From: Fredinandcohnia onubensis
Lineage (GTDB): Bacteria > Bacillota > Bacilli > Bacillales > Bacillaceae_L
Assembly (NCBI RefSeq): GCF_002734285.1
Contig: NZ_NSEA01000009.1
Span: 228,393-292,392 of the forward strand
Length of the DNA: 64,000 nucleotides
Direction: 5' to 3'
Shown: positions 43,580-53,383 of the stretch, piece by piece
How the letters are laid out: every line of letters starts with the position of its first letter
Numbering within the stretch: the stretch's first letter is position 1
Position numbers and translations under genes: made by a program
The notes under the pieces: model-generated
Told to the model about the DNA's origin: nothing
Seen by the model: the letters and a program-made list of their open reading frames with translations, nothing else
Database searches by the model: none

Positions 43580-45133
43580 TTGAATCTATCATCACGACTA
43601 GGGGAAACAGCGCAGAAATACTTCGAAAAACCAGCATATATTTTTCAAGGGAATGTAAGTACATATGCTGAATTAGATGGTGCAGTTACAAAGTTTGCAA
43701 ATGGCTTGGAGAAGCTGGGAATTAAAAAGGGTGATCACATTGCTCTAGTACTAGGCAACACTCCACATTTTGTAATTGGATTTTACGGTGCACTACGTGT
43801 AGGGGCAACAGTTATCCCAATTAATCCGATATATACTCCGGATGAAATCGGATATATTATTAACAGTGGAGATGTAAGGGCTGTCATTACGTTAGACTTG
43901 CTTGTCCCACTTTTTGAAAAGATGAATGAACACCTTCCGAAAGTTGAACATCTCATTGTTAGCGAAACACCACAGGGTACAAATGGTGGAGTCGATGTCA
44001 CAAAACTATCAATCTACCCAAAATTGAAATCGTTTACAGAGGTTGTTGGCTCAGGTCAACTCTCATACGATGGACCAACGCTTGAAGATGAGGATGTTGC
44101 CGTAATCCTGTACACATCTGGTACAACAGGTAAACCAAAAGGAGCCATGTTGACCCACATGAACTTGTACAGCAATGCAAGGGATGTTGCGGAATACCTA
44201 AAAATTTCTGATCAGGATAGGGTTATTACAACTTTACCGATGTTCCATGTTTTCTGCATGACAGTCGCATTAAATGCACCGTTGATGAGCGGTGGAACAA
44301 TGCTGATTATACCTAAATTCAGCCCAAAGGAAGTATTCCAAATCGCTAGCGAGCATCAGGCAACTGTGTTCGCGGGGGTACCAACGATGTATAATTTTCT
44401 CCTCCAATTTCCTGATGGAAATCCTGAGGACCTAAGCTCTTTGCGCTTATGTATTTCAGGTGGTGCAGCAATGCCTGTTGCGCTTTTAAAGAGCTTTGAG
44501 CAGAAGTTCAATGTTCTTGTATCTGAAGGTTATGGTTTATCCGAAGCATCACCTGTAACCTGCTTTAATCCGTTAGATCGGCCACGTAAACCAGGCTCAA
44601 TTGGGACAAACATTGTAAATGTGGAGAATAAGGTTGTTGACGAAAATGGTGACGAAGTTCCTGTTGGTCAGGTTGGAGAGTTGATTGTTCGTGGCCCAAA
44701 TGTCATGAAGGGCTATTATAAAATGCCTGAAGAAAGTGCTGCAACATTACGCAATGGCTGGCTTTATACGGGTGATTTAGCAAAAGTGGATGAAGAAGGC
44801 TATTATTATATCGTTGACCGCAAGAAAGATATGATTAATGTTGGTGGATATAATGTTTATCCAAGAGAAGTAGAAGAAGTCCTTTATAATCATCCTGGTG
44901 TTGTTGAAGTTGCTGTTTTTGGGGTGCCAGACCCGAATCTGGGTGAGGCAGTTGTCTGTTATGTTGTGAAGAAGGAAGAAGAGCTAACAGAAGAGAATCT
45001 TCTTGATTATTGTCGTGAGCATTTAGCTAAATACAAGCTTCCTAGTAAAATAGAATTCCTAGAAGAACTTCCTAAAAATACGACCGGAAAGATTCTCCGT
45101 CGTGCCTTAAAGGATTTAGTTACGAATAAATAA
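43580..45133 (+). CDS. lcfB: Long-chain fatty acid-CoA ligase LcfB
   Basis: A 517-residue acyl-adenylate-forming enzyme. P-loop YTSGTTGKPKGAMLTH near residue 180, GYGLSEASP, the hinge YTGDLAKVDEEGYYYIVDRKKDMI and the catalytic Lys in PKNTTGKILRR are visible. It makes acyl-CoA from fatty acid, ATP and CoA. TTG 43580 follows GGGAGGGA; the ATG at 43535 lies inside the FadR operator and has no ribosome site. Synteny with lplJ agrees with B. subtilis lcfB (yhfL). Confidence 0.92.
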   Translation: MNLSSRLGETAQKYFEKPAYIFQGNVSTYAELDGAVTKFANGLEKLGIKKGDHIALVLGNTPHFVIGFYGALRVGATVIPINPIYTPDEIGYIINSGDVRAVITLDLLVPLFEKMNEHLPKVEHLIVSETPQGTNGGVDVTKLSIYPKLKSFTEVVGSGQLSYDGPTLEDEDVAVILYTSGTTGKPKGAMLTHMNLYSNARDVAEYLKISDQDRVITTLPMFHVFCMTVALNAPLMSGGTMLIIPKFSPKEVFQIASEHQATVFAGVPTMYNFLLQFPDGNPEDLSSLRLCISGGAAMPVALLKSFEQKFNVLVSEGYGLSEASPVTCFNPLDRPRKPGSIGTNIVNVENKVVDENGDEVPVGQVGELIVRGPNVMKGYYKMPEESAATLRNGWLYTGDLAKVDEEGYYYIVDRKKDMINVGGYNVYPREVEEVLYNHPGVVEVAVFGVPDPNLGEAVVCYVVKKEEELTEENLLDYCREHLAKYKLPSKIEFLEELPKNTTGKILRRALKDLVTNK

Positions 45134-45139
45134 GGTAGC

Positions 45140-45161
45140 GAACAGGTCAAACGGCCTGTTC
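45140..45161 (+). terminator. Terminator after lcfB
   Basis: Stem GAACAGG / CCTGTTC, eight-base loop, then CTTTTTG. Confidence 0.75.
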
Positions 45162-45225
45162 CTTTTTGTATGTCGACGCGGATAAAAATTGTTAAAGGAA
45201 TTTTTTAGTTTGAAGCGAAATAGGA

Positions 45226-45239
45226 TGTAAGCGATATTA
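45226..45239 (+). promoter_or_regulatory. cre-like site before the enoyl-CoA hydratase
   Basis: TGTAAGCGATATTA matches the cre consensus at 13 of 14 positions, 23 bases before the start codon. It would link fatty-acid degradation to CcpA. Confidence 0.5.
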
Positions 45240-45261
45240 AAATTATAGAAGAGGTGGAACT

Positions 45262-46038
45262 ATGACTACAGTTTTATACCAAGTTGAAAATCACGTTGCA
45301 ACTGTCACATTGAATCGCCCTGAAGCGTTGAACTGCTTTAATTATGAGATGCTTAAAACACTTGATGAGGTTGTCGAGGATATCCGTACAAATGCCGATG
45401 TTCGCGTTGTTATCATTACTGCAACAGGTGAAAAGGCATTTAGTGTGGGTGCAGATTTAAAGGAACGAAAAACATTAAATGAAGCACAGGTTAGAAGAAA
45501 TGTATATAAAATAGGTCAGGTTTTTGCTAGTATCGGAGATTTACCACAGCCAACTATTGCTGCAATCAATGGCTATGCATTTGGTGGTGGAATGGAGCTT
45601 GCGTTAGCTTGTGATTTCAGAATTTCGGTTGAAAATACACAGATGGGGTTGACAGAAACAAGTCTGGCAATCATTCCTGGAGCTGGAGGAACGCAACGAC
45701 TTCCACGCCTTATTGGTGAAACAAAAGCAATGGAGCTAATACTAACTGCAAAACGAATTAGCGCCGAAGAGGCGAAAGAATATGGGATTGTATCAAGTGT
45801 TGTACCGCGTGAAGAACTAATGGAAGCTTCCATGAAGCTAGCAATCGATATATTAAAGAACGGTCCTCTTGCCTTACAGCAAGCTAAATTTGCTATTAAA
45901 CAAGGGTTGAACACGGACCTACATACAGGCTTTAAGATTGAACGCAAAGCGTATGAAGTGATCATCCCAACGGAGGACAGGGTGGAAGCGCTGGCTGCCT
46001 TTAATGAAAAAAGAAAACCGAACTATAAAGGGAAATAA
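45262..46038 (+). CDS. Enoyl-CoA hydratase (crotonase family)
   Basis: A 258-residue crotonase. Both catalytic Glu residues are present: Glu112 in GGGMELALACD and Glu132 in GLTETSLAIIPG, spaced by 20 as in rat liver enoyl-CoA hydratase. The oxyanion-hole segment SVGADLKE is near residue 62. It hydrates 2-enoyl-CoA in beta-oxidation. The nearby lcfB supports a fatty-acid role. AGAGGTGG ribosome site. Chain length and paralogue identity are not resolved. Confidence 0.9.
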   Translation: MTTVLYQVENHVATVTLNRPEALNCFNYEMLKTLDEVVEDIRTNADVRVVIITATGEKAFSVGADLKERKTLNEAQVRRNVYKIGQVFASIGDLPQPTIAAINGYAFGGGMELALACDFRISVENTQMGLTETSLAIIPGAGGTQRLPRLIGETKAMELILTAKRISAEEAKEYGIVSSVVPREELMEASMKLAIDILKNGPLALQQAKFAIKQGLNTDLHTGFKIERKAYEVIIPTEDRVEALAAFNEKRKPNYKGK

Positions 46039-46086
46039 GTTTAGTGAGCTCACAATCATTACTTTTAGTGTTAGGATAAAGTTGAT

Positions 46087-46392
46087 ATGAAACCATTTAC
46101 CGAAAGTGTTATAAGAATCATTAAGCAAATACCGTCTGGAAAGGTTATGACTTATGGACAGATTGCAAAACTCGCTGGAAGTCCAAGAGGTGCAAGGCAG
46201 GTTGTGAGGATCCTTCACTCGATGAGTAAGAAATATAACCTTCCTTGGTTCCGGGTTATCAACTCCAAGGGTGAAATTGCGATCGCAGATGAGGAAACAC
46301 GTGCTGCTCAAGTCATCTTTCTAAAGGATGAAGGGATAGAGGTTGTAAACGGTATAATTGACCTGAAAAAATATCAGTATCATCCAGAATAA
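46087..46392 (+). CDS. Alkyltransferase-like protein (Atl; catalytic Cys replaced by Trp)
   Basis: A 101-residue protein with the O6-alkylguanine-DNA-alkyltransferase DNA-binding fold (GKVMTYGQIAKLAGSPRGARQVVRIL). The active-site PCHR motif reads PWFRV, with Trp54 where the acceptor Cys would be. Such Atl proteins bind alkylated guanine, flip the base and channel it to nucleotide excision repair without transferring the alkyl group. The His of the usual PWHR is Phe55 here, an additional change. Isolated gene between the hydratase and argS. Confidence 0.88.
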   Translation: MKPFTESVIRIIKQIPSGKVMTYGQIAKLAGSPRGARQVVRILHSMSKKYNLPWFRVINSKGEIAIADEETRAAQVIFLKDEGIEVVNGIIDLKKYQYHPE

Positions 46393-46394
46393 GA

Positions 46395-46417
46395 GCCCGG
46401 GACAAAACGTCCTGGGC
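46395..46417. terminator. Convergent hairpin between atl and argS
   Basis: A 9-bp stem GCCCGGGAC / GTCCTGGGC (one G-T pair), loop AAAAC. The T-tail is poor on both sides. Confidence 0.6.
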
Positions 46418-46420
46418 CTA

Positions 46421-48106
46421 CTACATTTCCTCGGGAGCTTTAACTCCTAGCAATCGTAATCCTTCTTTCAGTACAATGGTAACGGAACGGACCAATGCAA
46501 TTCGATCATTCATTTCTTCATCCACTTGAAGAACCTTTACATGGCTATAATACTTGTTGAATTCTTGAGAGAGCTCTATTACATATTTTGCAATTACTGA
46601 AGGCTCGTACTGCTGCATACTTCTTTGGATGGTTGCCGGGAAATCCATCAAAAGCTTCACAACTGACCAGCTATGCGAATCGGAAAGTCCATTTGTTGTT
46701 TCCCCTGAAAGCTTCGCCTTTCGTAAAATAGAACAAGCTCTTGCATGAGTATATTGAACGTAAGGTCCGGTAGTTCCTTCGAATTTAAGCATTTCCTCTA
46801 GTGAAAATTCAATATTGTTGAGTCGTTCATTCTTTAAGTCATGGAAAATGATTGCTCCCAAACCGACCATTTTCGAGATTTCATCTTTGTTTACGAGACT
46901 TGGATTTTTCTGTTCAATGTTTTGCTTTGCGAGCTCGATTGCTTCCTTCATAACCTCTTCTAACAGAACTATTTTTCCTTTTCGTGTTGACATTTTCTTT
47001 CCATCTTTAAGGATAAAACCAAATGGAACATGGACCATTTCCTTCGCCCACTGATAACCCATTTTTTCAAGTACTAGAAAGATTTGTTTAAAATGCAAGC
47101 TTTGCTCATGTCCTACTACATAGATAGCTTTAGCAAAATGGTAGTGATCCTGCCGATAGATGGCTGCTGTAACATCTCTAGTTGCATAAAGGGTTGCACC
47201 GTCAGATTTTTTAATCAAGCAAGGAGGGAGATTTTGTTCAGATAAATCAACTACCTCTGCACCCTCTGACGTAGATAAAAGATTTTTTTCGTTTAACATT
47301 GCTACTGTAGTTTCCATTTTGTCATTATAAAATGCTTCTCCATGATAGGAATCAAATTCAACATCTAGCAGGGAATAAATTCGTGAGAACTCCTTTAATG
47401 ATTCCTCTCTAAACCATCGCCAAAGGTTTAAGGCTTCTTCGTTTCCTTCTTCAAGCCATTTGAACCACATTCTTGCCTCATCTTCAAGTTGTGGATTTGT
47501 CTGGGCTTCGTCGTGGAAACGTACATAGAGCTTGAGCAACTCCGTTATCGGGTTGTTTCTAACGGTTTCTTCATTACCCCAAAGTTTATATGCAACAATG
47601 AGTTTTCCAAATTGTGTACCCCAATCTCCAAGATGGTTAATTCGAAGTGGTTGATAGCCACATTTCTCCACAATCTTGGCAAGCGCGTTACCGATAACAG
47701 TTGAACGCAAATGCCCCATCGAAAAAGGCTTTGCGATATTTGGCGAGGAAAAATCAATGGTAATTGTCGCTCCTTGACCAAAGTTGTTGCTTCCGTAATC
47801 TGACTCTTTGGCAAGGATGGTTTGAAGAATATGTTTACTCACTTCCTGTTTGTCTAGAAAACAGTTTATATATGGCCCTTCTGCAACAATCTTTTCAAAC
47901 AGGGATCCTTGAATTAAAGGTGCCATTTCTTGTGCAATAAAAGCAGGTGATTTTCGCAAGTGCTTGGCAAGGGCAAAACAAGGAAATGCTAAATCACCTT
48001 GTTCCTGAAATTTTGGTTTTTCAATAAGTTTTATTACTTCTTCATATGATAAAACATCTTGTAGTTGCTTTGATATTGCTTCGGCATACACTTGTATAAC
48101 ATTCAT
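46421..48106 (-). CDS. argS: Arginyl-tRNA synthetase
   Basis: A 561-residue class I synthetase. Order: N-terminal tRNA-binding Add1 domain, HIGH-like MGHLRSTVIG (about residue 130), GDWGTQFGKLI, the KMSTRKG loop (KMSKS variant), and the C-terminal anticodon-binding DALR domain. ATG start with GGAGGG. The gene is preceded by a T-box leader, so it is induced by uncharged tRNA-Arg. Bacilli often have a second ArgRS; it could be the only or the second (argS2) copy here. Confidence 0.93.
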   Translation of the reverse strand: MNVIQVYAEAISKQLQDVLSYEEVIKLIEKPKFQEQGDLAFPCFALAKHLRKSPAFIAQEMAPLIQGSLFEKIVAEGPYINCFLDKQEVSKHILQTILAKESDYGSNNFGQGATITIDFSSPNIAKPFSMGHLRSTVIGNALAKIVEKCGYQPLRINHLGDWGTQFGKLIVAYKLWGNEETVRNNPITELLKLYVRFHDEAQTNPQLEDEARMWFKWLEEGNEEALNLWRWFREESLKEFSRIYSLLDVEFDSYHGEAFYNDKMETTVAMLNEKNLLSTSEGAEVVDLSEQNLPPCLIKKSDGATLYATRDVTAAIYRQDHYHFAKAIYVVGHEQSLHFKQIFLVLEKMGYQWAKEMVHVPFGFILKDGKKMSTRKGKIVLLEEVMKEAIELAKQNIEQKNPSLVNKDEISKMVGLGAIIFHDLKNERLNNIEFSLEEMLKFEGTTGPYVQYTHARACSILRKAKLSGETTNGLSDSHSWSVVKLLMDFPATIQRSMQQYEPSVIAKYVIELSQEFNKYYSHVKVLQVDEEMNDRIALVRSVTIVLKEGLRLLGVKAPEEM

Positions 48107-48129
48107 TTTCTAACCCTCCTTTAAAGATA

Positions 48130-48345
48130 AAAAAATCCCGTCTCTATAAAAGAGACGAGATTTACCCGCGGTACCACTCCAATTGTTCACGATGAACCTA
48201 ACTTAATAAGTAACGGGTTCCCCCGGCACACCCTACTTATTTCAGGTGAGCTCCTCAGAAGTGCGGTTCATCTTGCTTTCACCATCGGGCTTTCACCATC
48301 CCCAACTCGCTATCGGTTACATCAGGACTACTCTCTTCATCACAG
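48130..48345 (-). promoter_or_regulatory. T-box riboswitch (tRNA-Arg-responsive) for argS
   Basis: On the minus strand the leader has Stem I elements (AGAGAGTAG, two GATGGTGAAAG repeats) and the T-box TGGTACCGCGG (48176-48166), which pairs with the tRNA acceptor end. A terminator stem ATCTCGTCTCT/AGAGACGGGAT with seven T follows (about 48160-48132). In the specifier region GAACCGCACTTCTGAGG the codon CGC (48265-48263) is an Arg codon, matching argS. Uncharged tRNA-Arg would stabilise the antiterminator. Confidence 0.92.
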
Positions 48346-48515
48346 AATTTCGATTATATTTCATTCATGATAACTAATTATGAATTAGAAATCAATGAGT
48401 TTTTTATACGCTTATATTGTCAAAAATGAAGATATGAGGAAAGTCATTGTTCTATCTGGCCCTCCTTTAAACTAAAATACTAGTAAGAGGGTTGTACATA
48501 AAGGGGGACAGCATA
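48346..48515. other. argS promoter side and yhfN upstream region
   Basis: AT-rich divergent intergenic stretch. It holds the argS leader promoter (not clearly resolved) and the GGGGGAC ribosome site of the M48 protease gene. I see no extra gene. Confidence 0.5.
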
Positions 48516-49778
48516 GTGAAAAAAGTAATCGGATGGTCACTTGGAATTTATCTCGTTTTTGGTTTATTTATAGCATGGTATTTATTTTTTGGAGCAAATA
48601 CGGACATCCCTGCACAGCTAAAAGGGAGCCCAGCGGACCCACAGACATTTATGAATGATCGTGAGCTTTTATTAAGCCAAGAGTATTCACAAATTAGAAA
48701 CCTTTTGTTTTTCCTGTCAGTACCGTTTGAATGGCTGATTTATATACTCGTCCTTGTGATTGGGATTTCAGCAAAATTCCGTAATTGGTCAAAAGTATCA
48801 GCTAAGTTTTCAATCCTACAGACAGCGATTTATTTATTTTGGCTTTCCTTGTTGGTAGAAGTTTTATCATTTCCACTATCATGGATTAGCTACAATGTTT
48901 CAAAAACATATAATATCACTGTACAATCGACTCAAGGCTGGATGAAGGATTTATTGATTGATTTTTGGGTGAATTATGCGTTAATGATTGTAATTGTAGG
49001 CGTCTTGTTTTGGTTGATTCGTAGAAATGAGAAAAGATGGTGGTTCCATGCATGGCTTCTATCAATCCCATTCTCCATGTTTCTCATGTTTGTACAACCA
49101 GTTATTATAGACCCACTTTACAACGACTTTTTTCCATTGACCAATAAAGAGTTAGAAACAAAAATTCTTGAGATGGCAGATCGTGCGGATATTCCTGCGG
49201 ACCATGTATTTGAAGTAAATATGTCTGAAAAAACAAATGCCCTTAATGCATATGTAACGGGGATAGGCTCTAATTCGCGAATTGTGCTATGGGATACAAC
49301 ACTTCAACGTCTGAATGAAGATGAAATTTTATTTATTATGGCCCATGAGATGGGGCATTACGTGATGAAGCATATTTATATTGGCATTGCCGGTTATTTG
49401 CTTATAACCTTAGTAGGACTCTTTATTATTAGCAAGCTTATGACCTTTATGGTTAGAAAATGGGGCCATCTGTTTAAGATATCAAGTGTAAAAGATATTG
49501 CCGTTCTTCCAGTGTTTCTATTATTAATCTCTGTTTTAAGTTTTGTTTCTGACCCAGTCTCAAATGCTGTTTCAAGACACCAGGAAAAGTCAGCTGATCT
49601 GTACGCACTTGAAATGACGGAGGATAACAAGGCTGCAGTTTCGTCATTCCAAGAATTATCAAAAGCTGGTTTAAGTCAAGTGAATCCGCCATTCTTAGTG
49701 AAGATGTTTAGATATGGACACCCAACAATGCTTGAAAGAATTACGTATACGAACGAATTTGAAAAGAGTGAGAAATAA
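48516..49778 (+). CDS. yhfN: M48-family zinc metalloprotease (YhfN-like, CAAX-type)
   Basis: A 420-residue membrane protease with several N-terminal hydrophobic segments. The zinc motif HEMGH is in MAHEMGHYVMKH, about residue 275, with the third ligand Glu in QEKSADLYALEM. This is the Ste24/HtpX fold; its substrate is unknown. GTG 48516 follows GGGGGAC, which I prefer to the frame-upstream 48492. B. subtilis yhfN is in the same neighbourhood. Confidence 0.9.
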   Translation: MKKVIGWSLGIYLVFGLFIAWYLFFGANTDIPAQLKGSPADPQTFMNDRELLLSQEYSQIRNLLFFLSVPFEWLIYILVLVIGISAKFRNWSKVSAKFSILQTAIYLFWLSLLVEVLSFPLSWISYNVSKTYNITVQSTQGWMKDLLIDFWVNYALMIVIVGVLFWLIRRNEKRWWFHAWLLSIPFSMFLMFVQPVIIDPLYNDFFPLTNKELETKILEMADRADIPADHVFEVNMSEKTNALNAYVTGIGSNSRIVLWDTTLQRLNEDEILFIMAHEMGHYVMKHIYIGIAGYLLITLVGLFIISKLMTFMVRKWGHLFKISSVKDIAVLPVFLLLISVLSFVSDPVSNAVSRHQEKSADLYALEMTEDNKAAVSSFQELSKAGLSQVNPPFLVKMFRYGHPTMLERITYTNEFEKSEK

Positions 49779-49785
49779 CCTTAAT

Positions 49786-49821
49786 AGCCTTGTTTTCAGA
49801 GTGAAATCTGTTAACAAGGCT
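49786..49821 (+). terminator. Terminator after yhfN
   Basis: Stem AGCCTTGTT / AACAAGGCT with an 18-base loop and T-rich tail TTCTTTATTTTT. Confidence 0.75.
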
Positions 49822-49980
49822 TTCTTTATTTTTGCGTTGTTATAGTACAGAATTACTATTTTGCAAATTGTTATATAAAAACTTGCAGAAAAATGTTCCA
49901 ATTTTGAAAAGTGTGTTATATAATACTTTTAGAATTAATAATCTGTATTATAACAATATAAGGAAGGTGTTAGGGACAAA

Positions 49981-51570
49981 ATGACGACACAAACCTCAGG
50001 AATTCAGATCATGGGAAAGATGAATGAGCAGTATGAAGAAATTTTGACACCCCAGGCATTGAACTTCATTGAAAAGCTAGAGCGAAATTTTGGAGAAAGA
50101 AGGAAACAACTAGTAGAAAAGAGACAGCAAAGACAAAACGAAATCGATAATGGAAAGATGCCAACATTTTTGCCTGAAACAGAGCATATCCGAAATGGAG
50201 ATTGGACAGTTGCGCAGATTCCAAAAGACCTAGAGGATCGGCGAGTTGAAATTACTGGCCCAGTCGATCGAAAAATGATCATTAATGCATTAAATTCAGG
50301 AGCAAAAGTATTCATGGCTGATTTTGAGGATGCTACCTCTCCAACTTGGAATAACATTATCGAGGGACAGATAAATCTACGAGATGCCGTAAGAAAGACA
50401 ATCACATTTGAAAATCCAAACGGAAAGAAATATCAGCTTCACGATGTAACTGCAACACTTGTTGTCCGTCCACGTGGCTGGCATTTAGAAGAGAAACATA
50501 TACAACTTGATGGCGACCGTATCTCAGCGAGTTTACTAGATTTTGGACTTTATTTTTATCATAATGCGAAATACTTGATTGAGAATGGGAGTGGTCCATA
50601 TTATTATTTGCCAAAGATGGAAAGTCATCTTGAAGCAAGACTTTGGAATGATGTTTTTATCTTTGCACAAAATGAAATTGGAATTTCCCAAGGAACGATA
50701 AAGGCAACTGTTTTAATTGAAACGATTCTAGCAACCTTTGAAGTAGATGAAATTTTATATGAACTAAAAGAACACTCTGCAGGGCTAAATTGTGGTAGAT
50801 GGGATTATATTTTTAGCTATTTAAAAAGATTTCGAAATGTAGAAGATGTGATATTACCAGACCGCTCGGTGGTCACGATGACAGCCCCATTTATGAGTGC
50901 TTATTCACAGCATGTCATTAAGACCTGCCATAAACGCAATGTTCATGCTATTGGTGGGATGGCTGCCCAAATACCTGTGAAAAATAACCCGAAAGCTAAT
51001 GAGGAAGCCTTTCATAGAGTAAGAGCAGATAAGGAACGTGAAGCGAACAATGGTCATGACGGCACTTGGGTGGCTCACCCAGGGCTCGTGCCGGTGGCTA
51101 GAGAAGTATTTAATACAGTAATGCTTGGAGCTAACCAAATTCATAAAAAACGTGAAGACGTTCAAGTGACAGCCGAGGCACTCATTGCAGTCCCAGAAGG
51201 AGCTATTACAGAGCAAGGAGTTCGTACGAATATCAATGTTGGCATTCAATACATTGAATCATGGCTTCGTGGGCATGGTGCCGCACCGATTCATAATCTC
51301 ATGGAGGATGCAGCTACAGCTGAAATCTCTAGAGCTCAGGTTTGGCAGTGGATCCGCCATCCAAAAGGAATACTAGCGGATGGAAGAAAGGTCACACTTG
51401 AGCTAGTTCATCAACTGAAAGAGGAAGAGCTTGAAAATATTAAACAAGAAATCGGCATAGAAGCATTTGAAGCAGGTCGTTTTGCGGATGCAACTCGTCT
51501 ATTTGAGGACTTAGTGACGAATGATGAGTTTGTTGAATTTTTAACTTTACCTGGATATGAAATTTTATAG
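49981..51570 (+). CDS. aceB: Malate synthase A
   Basis: A 529-residue malate synthase. Active-site segments are MADFEDATSPTW, LVVRPRGWHL, HSAGLNCGRWDYIFS (catalytic Asp region) and HAIGGMAAQIPVK. It condenses glyoxylate with acetyl-CoA to malate. It lies 36 bases upstream of aceA, so the two shunt enzymes are co-expressed. AAGGAAGGTG lies 11-12 bases before the ATG, a long spacing. Confidence 0.95.
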   Translation: MTTQTSGIQIMGKMNEQYEEILTPQALNFIEKLERNFGERRKQLVEKRQQRQNEIDNGKMPTFLPETEHIRNGDWTVAQIPKDLEDRRVEITGPVDRKMIINALNSGAKVFMADFEDATSPTWNNIIEGQINLRDAVRKTITFENPNGKKYQLHDVTATLVVRPRGWHLEEKHIQLDGDRISASLLDFGLYFYHNAKYLIENGSGPYYYLPKMESHLEARLWNDVFIFAQNEIGISQGTIKATVLIETILATFEVDEILYELKEHSAGLNCGRWDYIFSYLKRFRNVEDVILPDRSVVTMTAPFMSAYSQHVIKTCHKRNVHAIGGMAAQIPVKNNPKANEEAFHRVRADKEREANNGHDGTWVAHPGLVPVAREVFNTVMLGANQIHKKREDVQVTAEALIAVPEGAITEQGVRTNINVGIQYIESWLRGHGAAPIHNLMEDAATAEISRAQVWQWIRHPKGILADGRKVTLELVHQLKEEELENIKQEIGIEAFEAGRFADATRLFEDLVTNDEFVEFLTLPGYEIL

Positions 51571-51606
51571 ATTAATAAATGAGTAGAATACAAGGAGGAA
51601 TATAAA

Positions 51607-52884
51607 ATGACAAACGAAAGAGTTCAAAAACTGCAAGAAAGCTGGGAAATGGATTCAAGATGGAAAGGAATTGAAAGAACTTATAGTGCTGAGGATGTGA
51701 TTCGCTTACGTGGATCAATCGATATTGAACACACATTGGCGCGTAGGGGATCTGAAAAGCTTTGGAACCTTCTTCATACAGAGGATTATATTCATGCACT
51801 AGGTGCATTAACTGGCAATCAAGCTGTTCAACAAGTAAAAGCAGGTTTAAAGGCAATCTATTTAAGTGGGTGGCAGGTAGCTGCTGATGCGAACCTCTCA
51901 GGGCACATGTACCCTGACCAAAGTCTATACCCAGCCAACAGTGTTCCGAGTGTTGTAAAGCGTATTAACCAAGCGCTACAACGCGCAGATCAGATTCAAT
52001 ATTTAGAAGGTCAGGGAGACACTGACTGGTTTACTCCAATTGTGGCAGATGCAGAGGCAGGCTTTGGCGGACAGTTGAATGTATTTGAATTAATGAAAGG
52101 CATGATCGAAGCGGGTGCTGCTGGTGTTCATTTTGAAGACCAACTTTCATCTGAAAAGAAATGTGGCCATTTAGGTGGAAAGGTTTTATTACCAACACAA
52201 ACAGCCGTACGAAACTTAATTTCCGCTCGACTAGCTGCCGACGTAATGGGAGTACCAACGATTTTAGTAGCCAGAACTGATGCTGACGCTGCAGACTTAA
52301 TTACAAGTGATATCGATCCTGTTGATAAGGAATTCATCACAGGTGAACGAACACCAGAAGGTTTCTTCCGGACAAAGGCAGGTATTGACCAAGCAATTGC
52401 ACGTGGTTTGGCATATGCACCATATGCTGATTTGATTTGGTGTGAAACGTCTGAGCCAGACTTAGAACAAGCACAGCGTTTTGCAGATGCTATTCATGAG
52501 AAGTTTCCTGGAAAGCTATTAGCCTATAATTGTTCTCCATCTTTTAACTGGAAGAAGAAACTAGATGAAACGACCATTGAGAATTTCCAAAAAGAAATCG
52601 GAAAAATGGGTTACAAATTCCAATTTGTTACGTTGGCTGGATTCCATGCTCTAAACCACAGCATGTTTGAGTTAGCTAGAGGCTATAAAGAAAGAGGAAT
52701 GGGGGCATATTCAGAGCTTCAGGAGGCTGAATTTGCAAGCGAAAAGCATGGTTATACAGCTACAAGACATCAGCGTGAAGTAGGAACAGGATATTTCGAT
52801 GAAGTGGCACAGGTCATTACAGGAGGAACATCTTCTACAACCGCTCTAAAAGGCTCTACTGAAGAAGCACAGTTTTCAAAATAA
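51607..52884 (+). CDS. aceA: Isocitrate lyase
   Basis: A 425-residue tetrameric isocitrate lyase. [21 protein letters not shown] and the catalytic KKCGHLGG (184-191) with Cys186 are present, plus [17 protein letters not shown]. It splits isocitrate to glyoxylate and succinate. AAGGAGG ribosome site. It shares KKCGH with the shorter PrpB-like lyase in block C but is the true glyoxylate-shunt enzyme, being paired with aceB. The last 20 residues are Ser/Thr-rich. Confidence 0.96.
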   Translation: MTNERVQKLQESWEMDSRWKGIERTYSAEDVIRLRGSIDIEHTLARRGSEKLWNLLHTEDYIHALGALTGNQAVQQVKAGLKAIYLSGWQVAADANLSGHMYPDQSLYPANSVPSVVKRINQALQRADQIQYLEGQGDTDWFTPIVADAEAGFGGQLNVFELMKGMIEAGAAGVHFEDQLSSEKKCGHLGGKVLLPTQTAVRNLISARLAADVMGVPTILVARTDADAADLITSDIDPVDKEFITGERTPEGFFRTKAGIDQAIARGLAYAPYADLIWCETSEPDLEQAQRFADAIHEKFPGKLLAYNCSPSFNWKKKLDETTIENFQKEIGKMGYKFQFVTLAGFHALNHSMFELARGYKERGMGAYSELQEAEFASEKHGYTATRHQREVGTGYFDEVAQVITGGTSSTTALKGSTEEAQFSK

Positions 52885-52895
52885 TACGGCTCATA

Positions 52896-52929
52896 AAAAA
52901 CTGGCTAACAAATTGTTAGTCAGTTTTTT
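52896..52929. terminator. Bidirectional terminator after aceA
   Basis: Long stem AAACTGGCTAACAA / TTGTTAGTCAGTTT (one G-T pair) with T-runs on plus and A-runs before; also serves the convergent small IDEAL gene. Confidence 0.8.
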
Positions 52930-52959
52930 TCGGTTATTATTGGAATTTACAATTTTATC

Positions 52960-53196
52960 TTATGACGTTTTGCTAAATAATTTGCGATACTCTTCTGAAG
53001 CTTCCATAAACAATCCTTCGTTGTTTGAATCAATTGCTTCATTAACCCTGGTTTCTAATAGCTCTTTTCTTCTTTTAAATAGGCTCTCATCGATAATCAT
53101 TTGAATATATATGTCTAATACCGATTCCCTTGGTGCTTTGAAATTTTTCGTATCCCGTGACTTCATGATCTCAGAGTATGTTTTTCTTTTTTTCAT
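52960..53196 (-). CDS. Small IDEAL-domain protein
   Basis: A 78-residue charged protein. The C-terminal RVNEAIDSNNEGLFMEASEEYRKLF fits the IDEAL domain (I/V-D/N-x-A-L/I...), which mediates protein contacts in small Bacillus proteins such as competence-related YpiB. AGGAG ribosome site and ATG start. Convergent with aceA. No function assigned; helical. Confidence 0.7.
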   Translation of the reverse strand: MKKRKTYSEIMKSRDTKNFKAPRESVLDIYIQMIIDESLFKRRKELLETRVNEAIDSNNEGLFMEASEEYRKLFSKTS

Positions 53197-53383
53197 GAAA
53201 GCTCACTCCTAATCCTTTTTAATAGTATATTTAGGTGGACACGTAAAATCAACCGAATTTTTAGACTTTTTAAAAATTTATTTGGAATACTAATATTGTC
53301 TGGGTAAACTTCAACTGACTAAAGTTAAATTGTTGAATGATAATTTGTATTTACATGCATGATAATAATGGAGGTGGAAAAAT

